Assembly: GCA_964036665.1 (NCBI GenBank)
Contig: OZ038529.1
Coordinates: 22,454,060 to 22,518,059, forward strand
Source of the DNA: Gordius sp. MW1
Lineage: Eukaryota > Nematomorpha > Gordioida > Gordea > Gordiidae
Reading direction: 5' to 3'
Length of the DNA stretch: 64,000 nt
Of this stretch, positions 12,058 to 22,237 are shown one piece after another. Every line of letters starts with the position of its first letter. The stretch's first letter is position 1. A model generated the notes under the pieces. The model worked only from the letters and a program-made list of their open reading frames with translations, had not been told where the DNA came from and did no database searches. Made by a program: the position numbers and the translations under genes.

Positions 12058-12867
12058 CTCCACCGTTTGTTTTGCCATCAAAACCTATCGATTACGTATT
12101 TGTTTGTGATGGAAGCTCTAATATTTCCGCAAACGCCTTTCAATGCATGAAAAATGCTGCCACGGTAAGGATTAATTCAGCACGTTCAAACTATTTTTGG
12201 ATTTATAGATTTAATTATTTTAATCAATTTCTAGATATTAACGGCATTTGTTAACACGCTGAATCCCATTTCGACAAATGGATCCAATTTTGGCATCGTA
12301 AATTATGACAAGGGTAATAAAGCTGTTGCTCTATTGAACATTCTGGATGGTAATAATCTTTCGACGGTAGTGAATACAATAGCCACAATGATATCACCTC
12401 AAAGTAAGTAATAAGCTAATAAGTCGAAATTATTCTCTCCGAAAAATTTTAAAGTTTTTATGGTATTAATATTTCTTTTTTAGATTGATCAAAATGGGAA
12501 ATTAAAAACTTATTTTATTTTTAAAGCTAACAGAAATCTGAGAGCCCAAGCTTTGAATTTAGCTGGACAAATGCTTTTAAGTACACCCAGATCTGCCGTC
12601 ACAACTGCAATCGCCATATTCATAGGTAGCAGTTCTACTCCAACGACAGTCGTTATTGCTAATCAGATTAGAAAAGCCGGTAAAACATTTTATTAGTAGT
12701 CTCAGAGTAGAAATAATTTTAATCATATTTTATTTTATATTAAATATAATAAAGGTATTTTAATTTTGGCCATACCTATTGGACTTAATGCCGATCTTAA
12801 TGAGGCACAAAGAATTGTTGGTGGTAATTCTTCATTCGTAATAGATATGGGTTGCAGGATTCCTTAA
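12058..12867 (+). CDS. vWA-domain protein, four exons, 5' end missing
   Basis: Exons 12058-12164, 12235-12403, 12527-12679 and 12755-12867 (stop TAA 12865-12867), each bounded by AG/GT with consistent phases. The product is about 180 residues of a von Willebrand factor A fold. The first strand carries the metal-site region as YVFVCDGSSNIS (DxSxS with the last Ser replaced by Asn). Then come a FGIVNYDKG strand, an LRAQALNLAGQML helix, the AVTTAIAIFIGSS strand and the ILILAIPIGLNADL strand with a closing GNSSFVIDM. Family members are usually secreted or surface adhesion proteins. The four introns present are short (about 70-125 nt). The start exon is not visible, so this is a partial model; one upstream exon with a signal peptide is expected. 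Confidence 0.75.
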
Positions 12868-13249
12868 TACGCCGTCCAATAAATATTATCGTTATTTAAC
12901 ATCAAGTGTAGATTACATGTAATTGATATAATTGTTACTTTATATTGTAAAATAAATTTTGATTTTGGCATCATTGAACAGGGGAGCCAATCTGAGCGGA
13001 TGGGGTGTATTAGTTTTTAAATTTTGAAGGAATTTTTCCTCTAGCTGTAAAGCTGCTTTAAACAATTTCCCAAGCTTAAATAGTAATTAAGCTTTTTACA
13101 TAAAAGCGGTTTTACTTTATAAGAGATTCAACATTTTCCAAAGGCACCAACAGGGTCACTGATTTAAGCACACAAATTAAATAAGATTCCACATTCCACG
13201 GCTTAAAAAAATCATAATTACATTTTTAATAGGGATAACTTTGTCCATC
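12868..13249. other. Spacer between vWA gene and satellite block
   Basis: Presumed 3' flank of the vWA gene grading into the degenerate first satellite unit. No further exon recognised. Confidence 0.5.
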
Positions 13250-13640
13250 AATAGAAAATGTTGATTATGACAATTGTCACTATTGTGACCGCAAATCTTC
13301 CCAAAAATATTTTCTAGTGTTGTGAATGAACACGTTCAAATTTTTTGAAAAATTGGTGAACGACGTTCCTTTTTTTGGTGAACTTTGAACGTGAAAGCGT
13401 TCCTTTTTTTGATAAACGCGTTCAAATTAAACGTTCGTTCAATAAAAACCCTTTTTTTATTTCTTTGAAAAATAATGTTAATCGAAATATTGTAACAAAA
13501 AAGTCTTATATTTTTTAATCAGCTGTTTTTTCCTTTTTACTATTACCTATTCCGAAATACTTTTAACATACCATAACAAAAGAAGATAAGATAAAAGTTT
13601 ATTAATTTGATATTAATTATATACTAATTTATAGGTTAAT

Positions 13641-14122
13641 ATGGACAATCATATTATTATATCGTCGTCATCTACAGATTCTGAATATTCAAAATCATCA
13701 GATAAATTGACATTGCCATGGCCAAAATATAATAAATATTTTTCACTCATTTCATACAAAGGACCCAATTCAATAATTACTAAATCTAAAAAAGAGTAAA
13801 CTTTTAGTTTTATTGAAAAAAGGGATTGAGACCCCTAGAATTTACAATGAAATAACTGTCGATTCCAAAATATCGTTTTTTTGACGTGGAAGTAGAGGGC
13901 GGATTGGAGGATGATATCTTATCGCAATTTGAAGCGAAGACAAAACATTAAATCTTTTTAATAAATTTCCTGCTTTAAAAGATTTGTTTATTAAGTATAA
14001 TACTACAATCCCCTCATCTGCCCCTGTCTAATGCTGTATTAACTGCCAAGCGCTCCTGCTTATCCGAAATTTTTTTTGAAAAACAATTATTATTAAAAAT
14101 TAATAAGAAGAATTTTTTATAA
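13641..14122 (+). pseudogene. Internally deleted hAT transposase, copy 1
   Basis: Starts MDNHIIISSSSTDSEYS, a plausible transposase N-terminus, then runs with frameshifts and stops directly into a C-terminal hAT dimerisation (hATC) block: FPALKDLFIKYNTTIPSSAP (about 13971-14030) and, one frame over, KRSCLSEIFFEKQLLLKIN ending at TAA 14120-14122. SSAP and the LLLKIN tail are hATC signatures. The catalytic middle (DDE/RNase H fold) is absent, so this is a classic internal-deletion derivative that cannot move itself. Confidence 0.75.
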
Positions 14123-14261
14123 ATAAAAAATCTTTATATTTGCTCCATTATATTTTATTAATTGCTATGCAATTTATGGGCTCGTTTTTTGTGCGTCGTC
14201 CGTCCGTCGTCCGTCCGTCGTCCACCAAGTTATTTCTCCAGCTTCCCGGGCGAGAGATCCT

Positions 14262-14290
14262 GAGTTCGATCCCCAGAGAGGACAAAAATT
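14262..14290 (+). other. tRNA T-arm / B-box-like motif in Helentron I-b
   Basis: GAGTTCGATCCCCAGAGAGG followed by a T-run. It resembles a tRNA 3' half (T-arm plus acceptor strand) with a pol III-type T terminator. Equivalent boxes sit at the same place in other copies: GGTTCGAATCC at 48130-48140 (plus) and 53061-53071 (minus), and a variant at 33231-33245 (minus). No complete cloverleaf could be folded, so it is not called a tRNA gene. Confidence 0.6.
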
Positions 14291-14369
14291 TTTATTTTTT
14301 TTTTAAATTAAATTAAAATTTTGTTCTTGTTAATACCATTGATAATTCGACTTTTTGACCGTCCGCAGG

Positions 14370-15365
14370 CTACTGACCAATGGAAAAAATGACCATTGGC
14401 CAAAATGTGAATCCAAGTTTATTTTTTCGTTTTTTTTGACTATTATGATTGTTCCTGTTACTACCATTGCTATTATGAATTTTTGGCCGTCTACTGGCTG
14501 CTGACCAATGAAAAAAATGACCATTGGCCAAAATGTGAATCCAAGTTTATTTTTTCGTTTTTTTTTGAGTATTATGATTGTTCCTGTTACTACCATTGCT
14601 ATTATGACTTTTTGGCCGTCCGCTGGCTGCTGACCGATGGAAAAAATGACCATTGGCCAAAATGTGATTCCAAGTTTTTTTTTCGTTTTAGTTTTGACTA
14701 TTACGATTGTTCTTGTTACTATCATTGATAATAAGACTTTTTGGCCGTCCGCTGGCTGCTGACCAATGAAAAAAATGACCATTGGCCAAAATGTGAATCC
14801 GAGTTTATTTTTTCGTTTATTTTTGACTATTATGATTATTCCTGTTACTACCATTGCTATTATTACTTTTTGGCCGTCCGCTGGCTCCTGACCGATGGAA
14901 AAAATGACCATTGGCCAAAATGTGAATCGAAATTATTTTTCTTGTTTTTGTTTTACTATTATGATTGTTCCTGTTCCTACCATTGCTATTATGACTTTTT
15001 GGCCGTCCGCTGGCTGCTGACCAATGGAATAAAATGACCATTGGCCAAAATGTGATTCGAAAATGTTTTCCTCGTTTTTTTTGACTATTATGAATTTATA
15101 TCCACTTTTACCGTGTCCTGGCTGCTGACCAATGGAATAAAATGACCATTGGCCAAAATGTGATTCGAAAATTTTTTTTTCGTTTTTTTTACTCTTATGA
15201 ATTGATATCCATTTTTACCGTGTGCTGGCTGCTGACCGATGGAAAAAAATGACCATTGGCCAAAGTGAGCATCAAATTTTTTTTCCGTTTTTTTGGCTAT
15301 CATTGACTTATAGAGTATCTGTTGGTACTGACCAATTGAGAAAAAATGACCATTCGCCAAATTTT
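14370..15365. repeat. Tandem CCAAT-hairpin array in Helentron I-b
   Basis: Nine units, mostly 125-130 bp, inverse orientation to the array at 3368. The period is close to 129 bp, a multiple of three, so frames stay open through many units on both strands (for example 14330-14911 minus, 193 codons). Those frames are periodic shadows and no protein is inferred. Confidence 0.85.
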
Positions 15366-16960
15366 TGTTTTTTTTAATTAAAAATTGTTCAAATTCAACA
15401 AAAATTTCTCCCAACAATTCTGCAAATTCTTAACATTGTGATGTTTTATAATATAATGTTTGTTAGACCCATAATCACTAAAGGCCGTAAAAACTAATGT
15501 AATACGCAACTAGATGCAAACACTAAATCTAACCCTAACCCTTGCCTATATTACATTTTGCCTATAAATGGAAAATTTGTATAAATAATTAATTAATCAT
15601 TAGGCATTTAATACCCCCCTATAGGCATTCTCGCCCCTTCCCACCTTTCTCGCCCATAAATTGCATAGCAAATATGATACATTTATACGAAGTAAAGATG
15701 AGTCGTCCCCCCTTCCCTTCTCCCCTCCCCTTCTCCCCTCCCCCTTCCCACGAGGGCCGAAGGCCCGAGTTTTATAATTATAATCGAAATAAAATTATTA
15801 TTTATTATCATGGCTAATCTATTGTGTTAAAAACATAAGACATTTAATTATATTAAATTAAAAAAAAAATTTATCATAAAATTTTAAACGAACGTGAACG
15901 CGTTCATGAACGTGAATGCGTTCCCTTTTTCCAAAACGAACGTGAACGTGAACGCGTTCCTTTTTTGTCAAGGAACGTTGAACGCGTTCGATTTTTTTAA
16001 AAATGTTTAAAGCACTAATTTTTTCTAATAGTACAACATCTCTTACTCATAAATTAAGTCAATTTTCAAAAAAAAAATTTAATTCAATAGAAAATGTTGA
16101 TTATGACAATTGTCACCACTGTGACCGCAAATCTTCATAAAAATATTTTTTTAATAGTACAACATCTTTTAGTCATATAACATGTCAATTTTCAAAAAAA
16201 ATATTTAATTCAATAGAAAATGTTGATTATGACAATTGTCACCACTGTGACCGCAAATCTTCATAAAAATATTTTTTCTAATAGTACAACATTTACTCAT
16301 ATAATAAGTCAATTTTCAAAAAAAAATTTTAATTCAATAGAAAATGTTGATTATGACAATTGTAACAATTGTGACGGCAAATCTTTACAAAAATAATTTT
16401 TATAGTACAACATCTTTGAGTCAATTCAATAAAAATGTTGATTATGACAATTGTCATCACTGTGACCGCAAATCTTTACAAAAATATTTTTTTTTAATAG
16501 AACAACATCTTTTGTCATACAATAAGTCAATTTATACAAAAATTTTAATTCAATAGAAAATGTTGATTATGACAATTGTAACCATTGTGACGGCAAATCT
16601 TCACAAAAATAATTTTTATAGTACAACATCTTTGAGTCAATTCAATAAAAATGTTGATTATCACAATTGTCACCACTGTGACCGCAAATCTTTACAAAAA
16701 TATTTTTTTAGTAGAACAACATCCTTTGTCATATAATAAAACAATTTTCAAAAAAAAAATATTTAATGCAATAGAAAATGTTGATTATGACAATTGTCAC
16801 CACTGTGACAGCAAATCTTTACAAAAATATTTTTTTTTAATAGAACAACATCTTTTGTCATACAATAAGTCAATTTAAAAAAAATATTTAATTCAATAGA
16901 AAATGTTAATTATGATAATTGGCACACCTGTGACCGCAAATCTTCCCAAATTTTTTTTTC

Positions 16961-18063
16961 TAGTGTTATGAATGAACGCGTTCAAATTTGAACGCGTTCG
17001 TGAACGCGTTCTAATTTTTTAAAAAATTCATGAATGACGTTCCTTTTTTTGGTGAACTTTGAACGTGAACGCGTTTCTTTTTTTATGAACACGTTCAAAT
17101 TTAACGTTCGCTCAATTTTAAAAACCCTTTTTGTTTTTATTTCTTTGAAAAACAATGTTAATCGAAATATTGTAACAAAAAAGTCTTATATTTTTTAATC
17201 AGCTGTTTTTTCCTATTACCTATTCCGAAATACTTTTAACATACCATAACAAAAGAAGATAAGATTAAAGTTTATTAATTTGATATTAATTATATATTAA
17301 TTTATAGGTTAATATGGACAATCATATTATTATATCGTCGTCCTCTACAGATTCTGAATATTCAAAATCAGCAGATAAATTGACATTGCCATGGCCAAAA
17401 TATAATAAATATTTTTCACTCATTAAAGGACTAAATTCAATAATTACTAAATCTAAAAAAGAATAAACTTTTAGTTTTATTGAAAAAAGGGATTGAAACC
17501 CCTAGAATTGATAATGAAATAACTGTCGATTCCAAAATATCGTTTTTTTGACGTGGAAGTAGAGGGCGGATTGGAGGATGATATCTTATCGCAATTTGAA
17601 GCGAAGAACAAAACATTAAATCTTTTTAATACTTTAAAAGATTTGTTTATTAAGTATAATACTACAATCCCCTCATCTGCCCCTGTCTAATGCTGTATTA
17701 ACTGCCAAGCGCTCCTGCTTATCCGAAATTTTTTTTAAAAAACAATTATTATTAAAAATTAATAAGAAAAAATTTTTATAAATAAAAAATCTTTATATTT
17801 GCTCCATTATATTTTATTTATAATTATAATCGAGATAAAATTATTATTTTTTATCATGGCTAATCTATTGTGTTAAAAACATATAACATTTAATTATATT
17901 AAATTAAAAAAAAAATTTATCATAAAATTTTAAACGAACGTGAACGCGTTCATGAACGTGAATGCGTTCCCTTTTTCCAAAACGAACGTGAACGTGAACG
18001 CGTTCCTTTTTTGTCAAGGAACGTTGAACGCGTTCGATTTTTCTAAAAATGTTTACAGCACTA
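16961..18063. mobile_element. hAT element, GAACGCGTTC family, copy 2 (no Helentron)
   Basis: 1.10 kb. Ends TAGTGTTATGAATGAACGC.. and ..TTTACAGCACTA, flanked by TTTTTTTC / ATTTTTTC. Almost identical to copy 1 outside the Helentron and in the same satellite register, so the pair probably arose by duplication of satellite plus element rather than by two insertions. It supplies the empty site for Helentron I-b. Confidence 0.85.
17313..17781 (+). pseudogene. Internally deleted hAT transposase, copy 2
   Basis: Same structure as the copy at 13641: ATG-initiated N-terminal piece fused to the hATC tail ending at TAA 17779-17781, with shared frameshifts. The shared lesions show that the deletion and frame breaks predate the duplication. 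Confidence 0.75.
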
Positions 18064-18830
18064 ATTTTTTCTAATAGTACAACATCTCTTACTCATATAT
18101 TAAGTCAATTTTCAAAAAAAAATTTAATTCAATAGAAAATGTTGATTATGACAATTGTCACCACTGTGACCGCAAATCTTCATAAAAATATTTTTTTAAT
18201 AGTACAACATCTTTTAGTCATATAATATGTCAATTTTCAAAAAAAATATTTAATTCAATAGAAAATGTTGATTATGACAATTGTCACCACTGTGACCGCA
18301 AATCTTCACAAAAATATTTTTTTATTAGTACAACATCTTTTAGTCATATGATGAGTCAATTTTCAAAAAAAATATTTAATTCAATATAAAATGTTAATTA
18401 TTACAATTGTCACCACTGTGACCGCAAAGCTTCCCAAATATATTTTTTCCAATAGAAGAACATCTTTTAGTAATATAATAAGTCAATTTTCAAAAAAAAT
18501 ATTTAATTCAATATAAAATGTTGATTATGACAATTGTCACCACTGTGACCGCAAAGCTTCCCAAATATATTTTTTCCAATAGAAGAACATCTTTTAGTAA
18601 TATAATAAGTGAATTTTCAAAAAAAAATTTTAATTCAATATAAAATGTTGATTATGACAATTGTCACCACTGTGACCGCAAATCATCCCAAAAATATTTT
18701 TTCTAATAGAAGAACATCTTTAATCATATAATAAGTCAATTTTCAAAAAAAGATTCATTTCGATAGAAAATGTCGATTATAACATTTGTCACCTGACCGC
18801 AAATATAAACAAAAATATTTGTTTAAATAA

Positions 18831-19229
18831 AACCTATTGATTCACTACCTGCTTATCTAATGCATAATAATAAACTATAATATACTAGAGATTAAATTAT
18901 AATACTATTCATTATGACGTCACAATGGGAAAAGTTTCCACTCAGTTACTTCATAATAGATTTATTTTTATTTTCTTCAATTAAAAGTTCATTAACTAAT
19001 TTTAAATTAAACAATATAAACAAATTGATAAATTTGCATGCCCCACCCAAAACGACCAAAACCAAACTAAAAGGTTAATAATATTATCCACCCAAAGCCC
19101 TTTGGGTGCTTATTACACCCAAAGCTAAACGCCAAAGGTCGCCCAAAAAAATTCACCCAAACTCTTTGGAGGTTTTTTACAAAAACGCCAAACGCCAAAG
19201 TCCTCCCAAGAAATTTCACCTAACACTAA
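18831..19229. other. Non-coding spacer with CCAAAG-rich repeats
   Basis: 18831-19030 is plain AT-rich. 19040-19220 carries several short CACCCAAAG / CGCCAAAG repeats, partly inverted. It abuts the integrase end of the gypsy relic and could be its decayed 3' LTR; no second LTR was found to confirm this. Confidence 0.4.
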
Positions 19230-19251
19230 AAAGGCTCGGTGAAAAAAAACG

Positions 19252-19951
19252 CTAACACTTGCAGGCGACCAATACAAAGCCTTGGTTTTTTACAACACTC
19301 CTTTGTGGCCACCCGTTCTCTTGTCCCAGTGTGGTCCATACCAAGATTTTTCGTTTTCTTACTTGATCCACGTGTCGGTGGTACTTTCTTCCTTGTGCCC
19401 ACACATTGTAGGAACGACTACCGTGCTTGGCTTTAAAGTGCCTTCTACTCATTTGCTTGGTCCTAAAAACATGCGTACCCAAACCATGTCTCCTACTTTG
19501 AACATACGCGGGTTCCTGATCTCTTACCATTGTTTGGTACGGTTTCTCTCAAAACCTTCTCATTCGGGGCTTTTATTGGCTGTGGGGTGTTTTGTAGCTC
19601 TGTAGTTTTTAAAAAATTTACTTAGCCCTACTTCCGACTCGTTTCTATTAACGACTTCTTCAATTAATCGTACGTACCTTTCTACCAGACCGTTGGAAGC
19701 AGGTTGGTAAGGGGCTGTTCATTGCTGATAAATCCCTCTCATCTTGCAAAAATTCTGTAACTCCTGCCCTTTCAATTGCGGCCCGTTGTGCAAACGTTTC
19801 GGCAAGTTTTTTTTATAATGGTGGTCGATGTGGTGTTTTTTAATTTGAACACCTTTACCCATTTCGAGCTATTGTCCACCATAACTAGGAAAGATTTACC
19901 ATTGAAGGGCCCATGATATCCATATGTTGCACCCAAGGTCTATGGATAGGT
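19252..19951 (-). pseudogene. Gypsy B integrase core and C-terminal part
   Basis: Minus-strand fragments: HMDIMGPFNGKSFLVMVDN near 19870-19930 (start of the DDE core, with its first Asp), a block corresponding to TAPYQPASNGLVERYVR near 19660-19720, then HRHVDQVRKR near 19360, the typical integrase tail. Stops and shifts separate the blocks. The N-terminal zinc region lies on the far side of the hAT insertion at 21355-21570. Confidence 0.8.
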
Positions 19952-21346
19952 TAGTGATGCGGAAAAACCGAGAAAAATCTCGGTCTCGTCTCGTCTCGAA
20001 AAACCGAGACGAGACGAGACAAGAATTTGAAAAATGAGACGAGATCAAGTCGAGAATTTTGATGTCGAGACGAGACGATACGAGATTTTTTCGGCGAGAT
20101 CTCGACTTTTTATTGATGGTTTGATTTTAGTAAATTATTGTGTATTTTGATTTGCATGATTTACATTTAAGGTATTAAGTGTAAATTAATATGTATGGAA
20201 TATATATGATATTAAAAAAATTCCTAAGTGTAGTAAATATTATATATTTTTGCAAAAAATTTTAAATTTAGCAATTATTTACCTAAGTATGGTTGACCCT
20301 TGGGGTATGCAAATAATTTTGTAATTAAAATTTTAAGCTTAGAATGAGTTCTAATGGAATAGTAAATGTTACTAAAGCATATTTGAATTTCGCAGTTACT
20401 CATCGTGCAAGATGCGTTAATTATATATTGGTGTTTGGGTGGAGGGGCATTTAAATTTACTATAATTTCTTTAATTGTGCAAAAATACACGAACCTATAC
20501 TGTATTTGATAAATAACAATTTAATGTCAAAGTTACTAAGAATTGGAAGTTACTTATTTGAAATAAAAATTGGATTATAATGATTTTTGTCATAAATTTA
20601 AATACGTGCACCTTTAAAGTTTAAAACTTTATGTTCTTAATCCTATAATAATGCTGCTTTTATTGTCGTTTTTACGCCGTTTTAATATGTGCAATTAGTT
20701 ATCAATTCTGTACATAATAATATTATCATTTAAAGTCACCCGCAATTTGTAAACATGCAATAAACACTATGGACTATAATTGATGATGGTAATATTAATG
20801 GACTTAAACGTTTGCCTTAAATATGTTAAGGTCTACTTTGAAGCTTTAGCCAGGGTTAATAAAGGGTCTCAATTTGCTCAATTATGCAACTAAGTCAACT
20901 ATAAGCGAACTTATAATTTTCTAAGTCTATTTATAGTTGACAGAGACCGTCAATTTGACACAAATGTTATATTTTGCTAGAACAATAAAATTTAATTTTC
21001 TATACTTCAAATTTATTTATAGTTTTTTTAGTCTGCACTTCATAGATATGAATTAATTTATATCTTTATATTGTCAATGAGAGTCGTGTCCCGCTAAATC
21101 TTTAAAAGGTTTGTGTATTAAAGTATTTCAAAAAAATATAAAAGTTTGCCATTTGGATTTTTAACACTTATTTAATATTTTTAATAAAACAGGAGAAATT
21201 TTTATTCCGTATATATTTTATTCTTAAAGTTGAGACGAGATGAGAATTCTCGTCGAGAAGAGATTTTTCTAGACCGAGACGAGATTTTCATAATCGCTAC
21301 CGAGACGAGATTTTGTTGTCGAGACCGAGACGAGATCGAAACACTA
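19952..21346. mobile_element. hAT-like element with CGAGACGAGA termini
   Basis: 1.395 kb. Ends TAGTGATGCGGAAAAACCG.. and ..GATCGAAACACTA, flanked by GGATAGGT / GGCTAGGT (7 of 8 bp). The first and last 100-150 bp are dense in CGAGACGAGA motifs in opposite orientation at the two ends. The interior is AT-rich without transposase similarity, so it is non-autonomous. It splits the gypsy B integrase between zinc region and core. Confidence 0.8.
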
Positions 21347-21354
21347 GGCTAGGT

Positions 21355-21570
21355 TGACACTCTATCAATTGTGCCTTCTTCGCCGCCCCGGCAGTGTAAT
21401 TGCAATTTCGGCACCCTTTACGCTCAATAGGTCAACGTCAAGAGTAGGCCACCATATATACTGCCACGCTACTTCTTGCATTCCCTTGATACCCACGTGG
21501 TCCCTATGTAGTCTTTGGAGTACGGCTCATCTTAACTTAGCCGGAATTAATATTCGTCGCCCTTTTTAAA
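21355..21570 (-). pseudogene. Gypsy B integrase zinc-binding region
   Basis: Minus strand: LHRDHVGIQGMQEVAWQYIW followed by WPTLDVDL. This is the HxxxH half and linker of the retroviral-type integrase zinc domain; the downstream CxxC pair is not preserved. Confidence 0.75.
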
Positions 21571-21749
21571 ATATTATGTTTTTGCCTAGTGTAATTTGGG
21601 AAGGTGTCTCTCGTAGGAGCGTTTTAGCCCATAATTGACCATCGTGTTTTGTTTGCCCTCTCTTTTAACTGACGCAGCCCTGGATCGTCCAAGGTGTGTT
21701 GTCTTACCACCAATGATATAAATGGATTTGTAGAGTCTTCTGGCATTTC

Positions 21750-22237
21750 CTACCTAACATGAGTGTTCGTTCGGTTTTCTGGATAAGAAATCTGCCGCGT
21801 TTTCGGATCTCTTGTTGTATTCAAACTTGGTCGTGTAATCTGATCCATAAGAGCCCACCTAGTTAGACGTGGCGACCTTTGTTCCTTGCTCCTTTTGCTT
21901 TGGTCAAATATATATACTAGCGGTCTATGATCTGTCATAATTGTAACGCTTCGTCCTTGTATACATTTATTAAACTTTTTTAGCCCATAGACCACGCCAG
22001 AGCCTCCCGTTTAATTGTTAAATATCGACTTTCACTATCGCTTAACGCTCTTGAAGCATAGACCACCACTCTCCAATTCTCCCTTGGTGATAGTTGTTGT
22101 AAAATAGCCCCTAACCCTGTACCAGGGGCGTCTACCACCAAGCCTGTCTCCAAATCTCCATTAAAGTATGCTAGCACGGGGGCCTTTGTAAGCGCGGACT
22201 TGATAGCGTCAAATGCAACTTGTTGTTCTCCACCTGT
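21750..22237 (-). pseudogene. Gypsy B RNase H region
   Basis: Two overlapping frames. 22237-21980 carries QQVAFDAIKSALTKAPVLAY, VVDAPGTGLGAILQQ and VVVYASRALSDSESRY, the RT thumb-RNase H linker block of gypsy Pol. 21995-21750 carries IMTDHRPLVYIFDQSK, the RNase H TDH box. The frame changes near 21990. It removes nascent RNA during reverse transcription in active relatives; inactive here. Confidence 0.85.

Larger units (their letters stand above)
14160..15772 (+). mobile_element. Non-autonomous Helentron-like element I-b (defined insertion)
   Basis: 1.61 kb, 5' end at 14160. Boundaries come from comparison with the empty paralogue near 17820. Filled left side: TATATTTTATT then AATTGCTATGC; filled right side: GGCCCGAGTTT then TATAATTATAATC; empty site: TATATTTTATT directly followed by TATAATTATAATC. 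The break is ambiguous by two T residues and there is no target duplication. Inside: TTGCTATGCAATTTATGGGC (14162-14181) and its inverse at 15652-15671, GTCCGTCC repeats (about 14198-14222), a tRNA T-arm-like box, nine CCAAT-hairpin units (14370-15365), a polypyrimidine tract (about 15706-15750) and the GGGCC-GAA-GGCCC hairpin at 15754-15766. Confidence 0.9.
13315..16017. mobile_element. hAT element, GAACGCGTTC family, copy 1 (holds a Helentron)
   Basis: Ends TAGTGTTGTGAATGAACAC.. and ..TTTAAAGCACTA, flanked by ATATTTTC / ATTTTTTC (7 of 8 bp), an hAT-style 8-bp duplication. Subterminal regions are packed with GAACGTGAACGCGTTC-type palindromic motifs, likely transposase sites. The inner part encodes a deleted hAT transposase. 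Helentron I-b (14160-15772) splits it; without that it is about 1.09 kb and nearly the same as copy 2. Confidence 0.85.
13250..18830. repeat. Satellite block with TGACAATTGTCA palindrome, in three pieces
   Basis: About 15 units of roughly 92-130 bp: one at 13250-13314, eight in 16018-16960, six in 18064-18830. The core reads AAAATGTTGATTATGACAAT followed by TGTCACCACTGTGACCGCAAATC, containing the perfect 12-bp palindrome TGACAATTGTCA. The pieces are separated by two copies of one hAT derivative (13315-16017 and 16961-18063) inserted at the same register of the unit. Short frames in it (for example 16344-16556) merely translate the satellite. Confidence 0.85.

Noticed and set aside
14330-14911. 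193-codon minus-strand open frame, and similar frames at 52584-53090 and 3698-4078, as a protein gene with 43-residue repeats
   Set aside because: The frame translates a tandem DNA repeat whose period is near a multiple of three; both strands are open, the same array appears in all Helentron copies with frames broken at different places, and there is no start context or domain match.
16018-18830. CRISPR array
   Set aside because: Units are 92-130 bp with no unique spacers between short conserved repeats; eukaryotic satellite explains them.
19239-19605. Plus-strand frames of 65-107 codons as genes
   Set aside because: They are antisense to the gypsy B integrase C-terminal region, which has clear family motifs on the minus strand.
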